Source of the DNA: JAEUOS01 sp046160545
GTDB taxonomy: Bacteria; Pseudomonadota; Gammaproteobacteria; Burkholderiales; JAEUOS01
Direction of reading: 5' to 3'
Assembly: GCA_046160545.1 (NCBI GenBank)
Contig: JBJXGS010000048.1
Coordinates: forward strand, 43,212-107,211
Length of the DNA stretch: 64,000 nucleotides
The notes under the pieces were generated by a model. The model saw only the letters and a list, made by a program, of their open reading frames with translations. It was not told the DNA's origin and did no database searches. Position numbers and translations under genes: made by a program. Positions within the stretch are counted from its first letter, which is position 1, and each line of letters opens with the position of its first letter. Positions 1 to 7,839 of this stretch are shown here, piece after piece.

Positions 1-521
1 CGCAGCTTGAGGAGTTCGCCTGCCAGGTGCGGGCTGCCGCCGCTGCCGCTGGAGGCGAAGGTCAGTTTGCCCGGCTGGGCGCGTGCCAGCGCGATCAGCT
101 CCGTCAAGGTCCTGGCCGGGACAGACGGGTGCGCCGCCAGCACCGAGGGCGCGCTCATCGCCTGGGTGATGGGGGCGAAGTCCCGCAGCGTGTCGTAGGC
201 CATGTTGCGGTAGGCCGTCATGTTGGTCGCGTTGGCGATCGTGCCGACCAGGAGCGTGTATCCGTCCGGGGCGCTCTTGGCCACCATCTCGGAGGCGATG
301 TTGCTGGTCGCGCCAGCCCTGTTTTCGACCACGAAGGGCTGGCCCAGGGTCTCGGCCAGCTTCGCCGCTAGCGTGCGCGCGATGATGTCGGTGGCGCCAC
401 CCGGCGCGTAGCCGACCATGAGCTTGACCGGGCGCACCGGATAACGCGCATCCTGCGCGACCACGGAGGGCGGGGCTGGCAGCACAACCAGGAGGAGGCA
501 GGCAAGCGGAAGTAATTTCAT
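1..521 (-). CDS. Bug-family (TctC) periplasmic solute-binding protein, partial
   Basis: N-terminal part of a tripartite-tricarboxylate-type substrate-binding protein; the gene runs off the left edge of the window. Translation begins MKLLPLACLLLVVLPAPPSVVAQD, a clear signal peptide, followed by YPVRPVKLMVGYAPGGATDI and then FVVENRAGA, the usual Bug signatures for the first lobe. The product would bind a carboxylate or other small organic ligand in the periplasm; these proteins are greatly expanded in Burkholderiales and often lack dedicated membrane partners. Its ATG overlaps the TGA of the upstream acyl-CoA synthetase (ATGA), so the two are probably co-translated and the ligand may be an acid that the synthetase activates (inference). 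Confidence 0.88.
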   Translation of the reverse strand, partial: MKLLPLACLLLVVLPAPPSVVAQDARYPVRPVKLMVGYAPGGATDIIARTLAAKLAETLGQPFVVENRAGATSNIASEMVAKSAPDGYTLLVGTIANATNMTAYRNMAYDTLRDFAPITQAMSAPSVLAAHPSVPARTLTELIALARAQPGKLTFASSGSGGSPHLAGELLKL

Positions 522-2620
522 GGGCTGGCATCCTTCATCACGATGAGTGCATCGACTGCGACGACGCCGTCGCGCTTGATCACAAGCGGATTGATCTCGG
601 CTTCGGCGATCGGCCGTCCGGGCAGCGCGCCCAGGCGCGACACCGCGACGATGGCGCGCGCCAGGGCAGTCGTATCGCCGCGCGGCAGGTTGCGGTAGCC
701 GCGGATCACGGCCAGGCCGCGGACCGCATCGATCATGTCCAGTGCGTCGGCTTCATCGACCGGGCACAGGCGCAGTATCGTGTCCTGATACAGCTCGGCC
801 AGGATACCGCCGACCCCCAGCATGACCAGCGGCCCGACCTGCGGGTCGTCGCGATAGCCCACGATGGCTTCGATGAGGCCGCTTTCCATGCGCTGGACCA
901 GTACACCGTCGATGGGTGCCGCCGGGTGCACCTTGCGCACCGTGGACAGCATTGCGCCCACCCGGGCGTCGAATTCGGCGCGGTCGGCGATTCCCAGCGC
1001 GACGCCGCCGGCCTCGGTTTTGTGCGCGATGGCAGGCGAGCTGATCTTGGCCGCGACCGGATAGGGCAGGTCGTGCGCGAAGTCGGGTGCACGGGCCAGA
1101 GCCGAGGCGACCACGGGTACGCCCAGTGCCGCGAAAAACGTCAGTGCGGCCCTCTCGTCGGGATGCGCTGGCAGTTGCGGCAGATTGGACGGTGCCTCCG
1201 GCGCCGCCAGGCTCGCCGGGTTCTTCCAGGCGAAGAAAGTGGCCAGGGCATCGGCACAGGCCTCCGGGGTGCGAAAAGCGGCGATGCCGCGCGCGGCCAG
1301 CAATCGCAGGGAAGCATCGGCCTGTGGCGCCAAGAACACCGCCAGCGGCTTGGCAGTCCGCTGCGTTTCCAGGATCGGTGCGACTGCGAAGTCCGGGTGG
1401 AACTGTGCCGACGATCCGACCACCGCCAGCACCGCGTCGCAGTCGTCGCTTTCGAGCAGGGCATCGAGCACGGCACGGTAGCGCGCGCCGGTGGAGGCCA
1501 TGGTCAGGTCGACGATCGGCGCATCGGCGACTCGCACGCCATGTGTCGCCAGGTGCGCCTTGAGCGCAGGAGTCGGGATCATTGCCGAGAGGCCCAGCAC
1601 GCCCAGTCGATCGACCACCGCCGCCGCACCGCCGCCGGTGGTCGTGACCACGGCCACACGCGGCGTGTGATTCAGGCGCGGCGGTGCGCGCCCGGACATG
1701 AGCGGCGGGATCTCGATCAAGGTCTCGAGCATTTCCACCCGCGCGATGCCGTGCGCGTGAAAAAACGCGTCCATTGCGGCGTCTGCGCCGGCCAGGGCGC
1801 CGGTGTGCGAGCGCGCCATGGCCTCGCCCAACGCCGATCTTCCCAGCTTGAATGCAACGACCGGCTTGCCGGCCGCGTGCGCGCGTCGCGCTGCGGCCGC
1901 CAGTCGCGGCGCTTCGCGCAGCGTTTCCAGGAACAGCGCGATGACTTGCGTGGCGGGGTCGTCGACGAGCAGGTCGACCAGCTCGCCCACGCCCAGGTCG
2001 GCCTCGTTGCCGACCGAGACCAGCTTGGCAAAGCCAAGGCCGCGCGCGGCGCCGCGAGAAATGAGCGTGCCCAGCATGGTGCCGCTTTGCGAGACCACGC
2101 TGGTGCTGCCGGCGGGCGGCGTGTCGCCCTCGAGAACGGCGTTGACCGTGATCGCCACACCACCGGGGACGTCGATCACACCCATGCTGTTGGGGCCCAG
2201 GAGGCGTACCCCGGCTCTTCGTGCTGCCTCGACCAAGGCCAGCTGACGCGCCGCGCCGGCCGCGCCGGTCTCGGCGAAGCCGTCGCTCAGGATGGATACC
2301 AGCGGTACCCCGCAGGCGATGCAATCGGCCAGCGCGCTCTCGACCGCGTCGCCCGGAACCATCACGTAGGCATGGTCGATCGGCGCGTCAAGCGCCGTGC
2401 GCGCGGTGGCCAGGCTCGGATAGGCGCGCTCGCCCAGCACTTCGTCGCGGGTCGCGTTGATCGGCACGATGCGGCCGGTGTAGCCGTGCTTGCGCAGGAA
2501 GCGTTGCGGTCGCGCGGTATGCCTTTTCACGTCGCCCGAGGCGCCGATGAGCGCTACGCAGCGCGGCGCGAACAGGGCCTGGGCTAAGGTGAGGCGCGCG
2601 GCTTTTTCGACCACATGCAT
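518..2620 (-). CDS. ADP-forming acyl-CoA synthetase (fused alpha/beta)
   Basis: Acyl-CoA synthetase of the NDP-forming type, which makes or breaks an acyl-CoA thioester coupled to ATP/ADP through a phosphohistidine. Order of domains: CoA-binding Rossmann domain (VALIGASG near the N-terminus), succinyl-CoA-ligase-like domain (SQSGTMLG, then SHTGALAG with the likely phosphohistidine), and a C-terminal ATP-grasp part (AHKTEAGGVALG, MLGVGGILAELYQD). There is no GNAT domain, unlike the Pat acetyltransferases. I chose the ATG at 2620 (MHVVEKAARLTLAQ) because the longer form from 2686 would overlap the start codon of the divergent gene; about 700 residues result. Substrate is unknown. The stop overlaps the start of the binding protein downstream. 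Confidence 0.85.
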   Translation of the reverse strand: MHVVEKAARLTLAQALFAPRCVALIGASGDVKRHTARPQRFLRKHGYTGRIVPINATRDEVLGERAYPSLATARTALDAPIDHAYVMVPGDAVESALADCIACGVPLVSILSDGFAETGAAGAARQLALVEAARRAGVRLLGPNSMGVIDVPGGVAITVNAVLEGDTPPAGSTSVVSQSGTMLGTLISRGAARGLGFAKLVSVGNEADLGVGELVDLLVDDPATQVIALFLETLREAPRLAAAARRAHAAGKPVVAFKLGRSALGEAMARSHTGALAGADAAMDAFFHAHGIARVEMLETLIEIPPLMSGRAPPRLNHTPRVAVVTTTGGGAAAVVDRLGVLGLSAMIPTPALKAHLATHGVRVADAPIVDLTMASTGARYRAVLDALLESDDCDAVLAVVGSSAQFHPDFAVAPILETQRTAKPLAVFLAPQADASLRLLAARGIAAFRTPEACADALATFFAWKNPASLAAPEAPSNLPQLPAHPDERAALTFFAALGVPVVASALARAPDFAHDLPYPVAAKISSPAIAHKTEAGGVALGIADRAEFDARVGAMLSTVRKVHPAAPIDGVLVQRMESGLIEAIVGYRDDPQVGPLVMLGVGGILAELYQDTILRLCPVDEADALDMIDAVRGLAVIRGYRNLPRGDTTALARAIVAVSRLGALPGRPIAEAEINPLVIKRDGVVAVDALIVMKDASP

Positions 2621-2684
2621 GTTTGTTGCTTCGCGTTGCAGTGCGAGCGGCATAATACAAGGCACTCTCACGATCTGTACCGCC

Positions 2685-3389
2685 ATGTCGACACCTGCTT
2701 CTCAACCTGACCCGACCCTTGCCGCGACAACGCTCATCGATGCTGACCATCCAGCCATCGTCGCGTTCGCGCGTGAGCATGACCGCGGTGCGAGCGTGCG
2801 CGAACGCGCCGTCGCGCTGACCTACGCGGTGCGCGACAGCTTTCGCTACGACGCCTACCGCATCGACCTCTCGCCGGAGGGTATGCGTGCCAGCCGCGTG
2901 ATCGAGAACGGCTACGGCTGGTGCGTGCCCAAGGCGGCCTTGCTGGCCGCGACCTGCCGCGCGGTCGGCATCCCGGCGCGGGTCGGCTACGCCGATGTGC
3001 GCAACCATCTGTCCACCGCGCGCATGCGCGAGTCGTTCAAGACCGACCTTTTTATCTGGCACGGTTACACCGACATCCTGATCGACGGGCAGTGGGTCAA
3101 GGCGACGCCGGCGTTCAACATCCAGTTGTGCGAACGATTCGGTCTCATGCCGCTGGAATTCGACGGTCGCGCCGACTCGATTTACCACGCCTTCGATCGC
3201 GCCGGTAACCGACACATGGAATACGTCCTGCAGCGCGGCGCGTTCGACGATATTCCTCTCGAAGAGCTGACCGAGGACTTCTGGCGCGTCTATCCCGACT
3301 GGATGAGGGACCAGGATGCCATAAGCAAGGCCGATTTCGACGCCGAGGTCATGGCCGAAGTAGCGGCGTCGCAGACCAATCGCACGTGA
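2685..3389 (+). CDS. transglutaminase-like superfamily protein
   Basis: About 234 residues with a transglutaminase/cysteine-protease-like core: NGYGWCVPKA gives the likely nucleophile Cys80, preceded by the usual aromatic-Gly-Trp turn, and FIWHGYTDI gives His126. The third acidic residue of the triad is not obvious; the segment after the WVK strand reads ATPAFN. Members of this family act as amidases or peptidases, often on unknown peptides; no signal peptide is seen, so it is probably cytoplasmic. The ATG at 2685 (MSTPASQPDP) was preferred over in-frame codons farther upstream, which lie inside the divergent gene. The following ankyrin gene starts in its stop codon, which suggests coupling. 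Confidence 0.75.
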   Translation: MSTPASQPDPTLAATTLIDADHPAIVAFAREHDRGASVRERAVALTYAVRDSFRYDAYRIDLSPEGMRASRVIENGYGWCVPKAALLAATCRAVGIPARVGYADVRNHLSTARMRESFKTDLFIWHGYTDILIDGQWVKATPAFNIQLCERFGLMPLEFDGRADSIYHAFDRAGNRHMEYVLQRGAFDDIPLEELTEDFWRVYPDWMRDQDAISKADFDAEVMAEVAASQTNRT

Positions 3390-4411
3390 AGCCAGACGAC
3401 GGCGACTTCAGCGATCCTGCTGCACGTGCGCCGTGGGCACGCGGCCCCAGTTCATCCGCGCCCGGCAGCAGCGGTTCTCCATCGACAAGTCCGGGTGATG
3501 CCGATGCCCGGCCGCCGCGCTTTTCTCCGCGCTGGTACATGTTCGGCATGTTCGCCTTCGCAGTCGCGGTAGTGGGGGCGTTCCTGCTCCTAGACCGTGC
3601 GTTTCTCGAAAAGGCGCAACAGCGTGAGGTGATCGTCAGGCCGCCCGCCAAGCCTCAATCGACTGCCGAACCGCCCACCGCACCTGCTGCCAATCTTGAG
3701 TCGCCGAAGCCGCCTACGCGCGCTGCAGCGTCGGCAGAAGCAAGCGCAGCCGGGCGCGTGGCCTGCGCCGAGGCCGCCAGTGTCGGCGCCGCGATCGCGG
3801 CGCGCTGCCCGGAACGGGCGCTCGCGCTCCTGCCCGGCCAGCTCGACCGCCTCGAGGTGCGCGATGCTGGCGGTCACACCCCGCTTCTGGCAGCGGTGCA
3901 GGCTGAGCAGCACGTGGTTGCCGAGGCGCTGCTCAAGGTGGCCGCCAACCCCAACGCCACGGTCGACCTGGGCCGCGCCCAGCGCGCCCACGGTTCGATC
4001 CAGGCGCAGAAACCCGAATTCGCGCACGGATCAACCCCGCTCATGCTGGCGCGCGACGAACGCATGATCGCGCTTCTCTTGCGCTTCGGTGCCGAGAAGG
4101 ATGCGAAGAACGAGTACGGCTGGTTTCCCTTGTTGTATTACACCCACCACGGCAGCCCGGCCATGGTCGATGCCGTGCTGGCGGCTGGCGCGAATGTCAA
4201 TGCCACGGCCGATGTGGACCGCTCGCACGCCGGAACTACGGCGCTGATGTGGGCCGCCTACATGAACCGCCCGGAACATCTCAAGGTGCTGGTTTCGCGT
4301 CGCGCACGCGTTGACCTGCGCGATCGCGCTGGCAAGACTGCGCTGGACTACGCGCGTGGCTTCGGGCATCAGGAGCCGATGCGCCTGCTCGCTGCGGCCG
4401 GAGCGCGCTGA
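3386..4411 (+). CDS. membrane-anchored ankyrin-repeat protein
   Basis: 341 residues. A Pro/Ser-rich N-terminal tail of about 48 residues is followed by one membrane segment (about 50-69, YMFGMFAFAVAVVGAFLLL), a Pro/Ala-rich linker, a segment with two cysteines (VACAEAA..IAARCPERAL) and then about four ankyrin repeats from residue 155 to the end (GHTPLLAAV, GSTPLMLA, YGWFPLLYYT, GTTALMWAA, GKTALDYA). The repeats would face the periplasm and act as a protein-binding surface. It starts with GTG inside the stop codon of the transglutaminase-like gene, so both are probably made from one mRNA and may work together; the partner is unknown. Confidence 0.8.
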   Translation: MKPDDGDFSDPAARAPWARGPSSSAPGSSGSPSTSPGDADARPPRFSPRWYMFGMFAFAVAVVGAFLLLDRAFLEKAQQREVIVRPPAKPQSTAEPPTAPAANLESPKPPTRAAASAEASAAGRVACAEAASVGAAIAARCPERALALLPGQLDRLEVRDAGGHTPLLAAVQAEQHVVAEALLKVAANPNATVDLGRAQRAHGSIQAQKPEFAHGSTPLMLARDERMIALLLRFGAEKDAKNEYGWFPLLYYTHHGSPAMVDAVLAAGANVNATADVDRSHAGTTALMWAAYMNRPEHLKVLVSRRARVDLRDRAGKTALDYARGFGHQEPMRLLAAAGAR

Positions 4412-4483
4412 GCCTGGGGTCTGGTGCGCGTCCCGAGCGCGGGATTCGCGTGGAAGCCCCGCAGCGGGCGATTGCCGGCCTTC

Positions 4484-4489
4484 TATAAT
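4484..4489 (+). promoter_or_regulatory. TATAAT -10 box abutting the trhO start codon
   Basis: A perfect TATAAT ends only 7 bases before the GTG start of trhO, so a transcript starting at the normal distance would begin at or next to the start codon. No convincing -35 hexamer is seen 16-18 bases upstream. Confidence 0.45.
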
Positions 4490-4496
4490 TTGTCGC

Positions 4497-5333
4497 GTGA
4501 GTGTCCTCAATATCTCCGCGTACCGCTTCGTCGCACTGGAAGACCTGCCGGATCTGCGCGCCGCCCTGCGCCAACGCTGTGCCGCCGGCAACCTCAAGGG
4601 CACCGTGCTCCTGGCGCCTGAGGGAATCAACCTGTTCTTAGCCGGCGCTGCCGAGCCGCTGCGCGGCCTGCTGCACTGGTTGCGCGAAGATCCGCGTTTC
4701 ACTGGCCTGGAAGCCAAGGAAAGCTGGTCGGAAGAGCAGCCCTTCAATCGCATGCTGGTCAAGATCAAGCGCGAGATCATCACCATGCGCGCCCCACAGG
4801 TCAGGCCCGCCGCCGGCCGGGCCGCGGCGGTGGACGCCCGCACCCTGAAAGGCTGGCTGGATGCGGGACGCGATGACCAGGGGCGCGAGCTTGTGTTGCT
4901 CGATACGCGCAATGCCTTCGAGGTCGCCATCGGCAGCTTTGCCGCAGCGCGTGACCTGAGGCTCGCGTCCTTTGGCGAATTCCCGCAGCGGGTCGACGCG
5001 CTGCTGCCGGAACTCGCGGGCAAGGCGGTGGTCACCTTTTGCACCGGCGGAATTCGCTGCGAGAAGGCAGCGCTATATCTGGAAGAGCAGGGACTGGACG
5101 CCGTGTATCAGCTCGACGGCGGCATCCTGCGCTACTTCGAGACTGTCGGCGCGGAGCACTATCGCGGCGATTGCTTCGTCTTCGATCGGCGCGTCGCGCT
5201 GACGCCGGCGCTTACGGCCGCCGGTCACGCGGAATGCTTCAATTGCCGCGCCGTGCTGACGCCTGAGGAAATGGGCGATGCGCGTTACGTGATCGGACAG
5301 TCCTGCCCGCGTTGCGGTCCTGCCGCTTCGTAA
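4497..5333 (+). CDS. trhO: TrhO tRNA uridine(34) hydroxylase, rhodanese family
   Basis: Oxygen-dependent hydroxylase of uridine 34 in tRNA (formerly YceA/UPF0176), the first step to 5-carboxymethoxy- and 5-methoxyuridine. 278 residues from the GTG: an N-terminal ferredoxin-like part (VSVLNISAYRFVAL, GTVLLAPEGINLFLAG), then a rhodanese domain with the conserved cysteine loop FCTGGIRCEKAA, then a Cys-rich tail (HAECFNCRAVL, SCPRCG) that may bind metal. It is shorter than the E. coli protein but has the full core. The GTG was chosen because the family begins just before the SVLNISAYRF-like strand and a TATAAT box lies immediately upstream. It is alone on the plus strand and faces the convergent antiporter gene. 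Confidence 0.9.
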   Translation: MSVLNISAYRFVALEDLPDLRAALRQRCAAGNLKGTVLLAPEGINLFLAGAAEPLRGLLHWLREDPRFTGLEAKESWSEEQPFNRMLVKIKREIITMRAPQVRPAAGRAAAVDARTLKGWLDAGRDDQGRELVLLDTRNAFEVAIGSFAAARDLRLASFGEFPQRVDALLPELAGKAVVTFCTGGIRCEKAALYLEEQGLDAVYQLDGGILRYFETVGAEHYRGDCFVFDRRVALTPALTAAGHAECFNCRAVLTPEEMGDARYVIGQSCPRCGPAAS

Positions 5334-5339
5334 TCCGTC

Positions 5340-7124
5340 CTAGCGTACGTCCTTGCTCGGCGACTGCTCCTCGCGGTCGCTCTCGAAGAGGGCCTTCAAT
5401 TCGTCGCTCGCCTCGCGCGAAGTCTGGATCAGGGCCGCCTCGTCGCCATGCACGGCCTGCTGGCGCTTCAGAAGTTCCAGGTCATGGTCGCGGAACCTGG
5501 CGATGGTCATCGCGGTGTCAGAAGCGGGAAATCCCAGGCGTAACAGGCTCTGTTGCGCCATCTCGATGCTGGTGTGCCAGGTTTCGCGGTACACCCGCGT
5601 GACGCCCAGCTCGTTGAGTCGATGCGCGTGGGCGCGGTTGCGCGCGCGTGCGACGATGGGCAGCTGTGGATAGTGGCGCCGCACCAGTTCGGCGCAGCGC
5701 ACCGAGTCTTCCGGATTGTCGACCGCGAGGACGAACAGACGCGCCCCGGCCAGGTTGGCGGAGGTCAGGAGATCCAGGCGCGTCGCGTCACCGAAATAGA
5801 TCTTGATGCCGAAGCGACGCACGTTGTCGACCTGTTGGGCGTCCTTTTCCAGGGCGGTCATCGGAATGCCCTTGAGAGAGAGCACGCGCGAGATGATTTG
5901 CCCGATCCGTCCGTAGCCGGCTACGACCACATGTCCTTCCTTGTGGTCGATGCTGTCGAAGGCGCGCGCCTCGACCGCGTCGAGTCGCGGCGCAAGCAGC
6001 TTCTCCTCAAGCACGAAGAGCAGCGGGGCGGCAAGCATCGAGACGGTCACGGCCACGACCAGCAGGTCGGAGACCGCGGCGGTGAAGATGCCGACTCCCG
6101 CCGCTGCGGCGAAGAGCACAAACGCAAATTCGCCGCCCTGCGCCAGCGCGACGCCCAGCTTGCGCGCGCTGGTTGCGGCAGTGCCGGCAGTGCGCGAGAT
6201 GCCGAAGAGAAGCGCGAATTTGATCACCATCATGCCGACCACGATCGCCGCGATTGCCAGCGGCTGGCTGGCCAGAAGCCCCAGATTGGCCGACATTCCC
6301 ACTGCGATAAAGAACAGGCCCATGAGGAGTCCTTTGAACGGCTCTATGTCAGCCTCGAGTTCATGACGATATTCGGAGTCCGCCAGGAGCATGCCGGCCA
6401 GGAAGGCGCCCAGCGAGGCGGTCAGCCCGGCCACTTCCATCAGGAGCGTCACCCCGATCACGATCAGGAGGGCTGCGGCGGTGAAAATCTCGCGGCCGCC
6501 AAAGCGTGCGATGAGGCGAAACAGCGGGCGCACCAGGAGGCGACTGGAGATCACCAGTGCGCCGATGATGGCGATCGCTTTCATCGCATCCAGCCAGCCG
6601 GCCGCGCCAGCGCCGCCCGCCGCGGCGCCCAGGAAGGGCAGCGCTGCCAGGAGGGGGATGACGGCCAGGTCCTGGAACAGCAGAATCGCGAAGCTCTCGC
6701 GTCCGTGACGAGCCGTGAGTTGCTTCTTTTCGGCCAGGGTCTGCAACGCGAACGCAGTGGAGGACATTGCAAGGCCCAGACCCGCGACGAGCGCGGCCTG
6801 CCAGGTCCATCCGAAGGCGAGCGCGATACCGCCCAGCACCAGGCCGGTGAGGGCGACCTGGGCAGCGCCCAGCCCGAACACCTGGCGGCGCAATACCCAT
6901 AGCCGCGAAGGCTGCAGCTCCAGACCGATCAAGAACAGCAACAGCACCACGCCGAACTCGGAGAAATGCAGGATCGCCTGGACATCGGTGATAAGTTTCA
7001 AGCCCCAGGGCCCGATCAGCATGCCCGCGGTCAGGTAGCCCAGTACCGCGCCCAGGCCCAGGAGACGCGACAGTGGTACCGCCAGGACGGCGGCAGCGAG
7101 GAAGATGGCGGCCTGACCGAGCAT
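5340..7124 (-). CDS. Kef-type monovalent cation:proton antiporter (CPA2) with TrkA-N domain
   Basis: 594 residues. About twelve hydrophobic segments form the exchanger domain (residues 1-380), with the Kef-like patches QDLAVIPLL and HELEADIEPFKGLLMG and the AQGGEFAFVLF loop. A cytoplasmic RCK/TrkA-N Rossmann domain follows (VVVAGYGRIGQ, residues about 400-520) with a nucleotide-binding acidic residue in TALEKD. It should move K+ or Na+ out against H+ in the inner membrane. The glutathione-gated KefB/KefC pair need small accessory quinone reductases (KefF/KefG), and none lies nearby, so gating by glutathione adducts is not shown. It is 12 bases downstream of the phosphatase gene on the same strand, a likely operon. 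Confidence 0.87.
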   Translation of the reverse strand: MLGQAAIFLAAAVLAVPLSRLLGLGAVLGYLTAGMLIGPWGLKLITDVQAILHFSEFGVVLLLFLIGLELQPSRLWVLRRQVFGLGAAQVALTGLVLGGIALAFGWTWQAALVAGLGLAMSSTAFALQTLAEKKQLTARHGRESFAILLFQDLAVIPLLAALPFLGAAAGGAGAAGWLDAMKAIAIIGALVISSRLLVRPLFRLIARFGGREIFTAAALLIVIGVTLLMEVAGLTASLGAFLAGMLLADSEYRHELEADIEPFKGLLMGLFFIAVGMSANLGLLASQPLAIAAIVVGMMVIKFALLFGISRTAGTAATSARKLGVALAQGGEFAFVLFAAAAGVGIFTAAVSDLLVVAVTVSMLAAPLLFVLEEKLLAPRLDAVEARAFDSIDHKEGHVVVAGYGRIGQIISRVLSLKGIPMTALEKDAQQVDNVRRFGIKIYFGDATRLDLLTSANLAGARLFVLAVDNPEDSVRCAELVRRHYPQLPIVARARNRAHAHRLNELGVTRVYRETWHTSIEMAQQSLLRLGFPASDTAMTIARFRDHDLELLKRQQAVHGDEAALIQTSREASDELKALFESDREEQSPSKDVR

Positions 7125-7136
7125 GGGCTCTGCGTC

Positions 7137-7751
7137 CTACACGCTGCCTTGCGCGCGCGCCTCGCCTGCATCGAGGCCGCGCAGGTGGGCCTCGCAGTAG
7201 GCGAGGCTCACGGTGTGCGGCGCTTCGGCGGCCAGTATCGTCACTGCCGTATTGGCCAGGTGCCTGGGAACCTGCGTGTCCGGTGCGCGTGGCGCGAGTT
7301 CCTCGACGACGGCGCGAATCACAAGGCCGTGGCTGATGACCGCCAAGGGCCCGCCGATGCGGTGGCGTTGTTCGATCATGACTGCGAGTGCGCGCGCTGC
7401 GCGGTCGCGGAATTCCGCTTGGGATTCGCCGTCCGGCGGCGCGTCCAGGATCGCTGCCGGATCGATTCCCAAATCGCCTATGGGTTTCCCGCGCAAGGCG
7501 CCGAAGTTGCGCTCACGCAGCGTCGCATCCTCGATCACGGCGAGCCCGGTTGCGTCAGCGATTGCCTGTGCGGTCTGGCGCGCACGCGGCAGGTCGCTCG
7601 AGAGAATTCCTGCAAGTCCGACCGCCTGCATGCGCTGTGCGACGGCGGCGGCCTGCGCGCGGCCGCGCGCGCTCAAGGGGGTGTCGGCCGGCTGGATGAC
7701 GCGCGCGGCGTTGAGCGCGGTTTCGCCATGGCGGATCAGGTAAATGGGCAT
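7137..7751 (-). CDS. histidine phosphatase family protein (phosphoglycerate mutase-like)
   Basis: 204 residues of the branch-1 histidine phosphatase superfamily. It opens with MPIYLIRHGETALNAARV: the RHG motif carries the catalytic histidine. LSSDLPRARQTA and RERNFGALRGKP give further active-site residues and VISHGLVIRAV holds the second histidine. The family includes cofactor-dependent phosphoglycerate mutases and many phosphatases; the length and the lack of mutase-specific insertions favour a phosphatase of unknown substrate, possibly a cobalamin- or sugar-phosphate-type substrate. The start at 7751 was chosen because the first beta-strand must begin right before RHG. It precedes the antiporter gene by 12 bases. 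Confidence 0.85.
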   Translation of the reverse strand: MPIYLIRHGETALNAARVIQPADTPLSARGRAQAAAVAQRMQAVGLAGILSSDLPRARQTAQAIADATGLAVIEDATLRERNFGALRGKPIGDLGIDPAAILDAPPDGESQAEFRDRAARALAVMIEQRHRIGGPLAVISHGLVIRAVVEELAPRAPDTQVPRHLANTAVTILAAEAPHTVSLAYCEAHLRGLDAGEARAQGSV

Positions 7752-7839
7752 ACGTGTGCGAGGCCGGTGGGAGACAAGTCCGCCATCATGCATCAGTTTT
7801 GGTAGGCTCGGATGAATTGCCAACGCCCAAGGATCCTGC

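Noticed and set aside
926..2587. Long plus-strand open frame (553 codons) opposite the acyl-CoA synthetase
   Set aside because: Lies entirely antisense to a well-recognised gene, is rich in Arg/His/Gln as expected for a GC-rich shadow frame, and has no domain pattern.
2623..2660. Shared bidirectional promoter between the acyl-CoA synthetase and transglutaminase-like genes
   Set aside because: CATAAT and TATTAT boxes can be read on both strands, but neither has a matching -35 at proper spacing, so I do not list it as a feature.
5553..6902. 449-codon plus-strand open frame opposite the Kef antiporter
   Set aside because: Composition is that of a frame opposite a membrane protein (high Asp/His/Gln/Arg) and no motif is visible.
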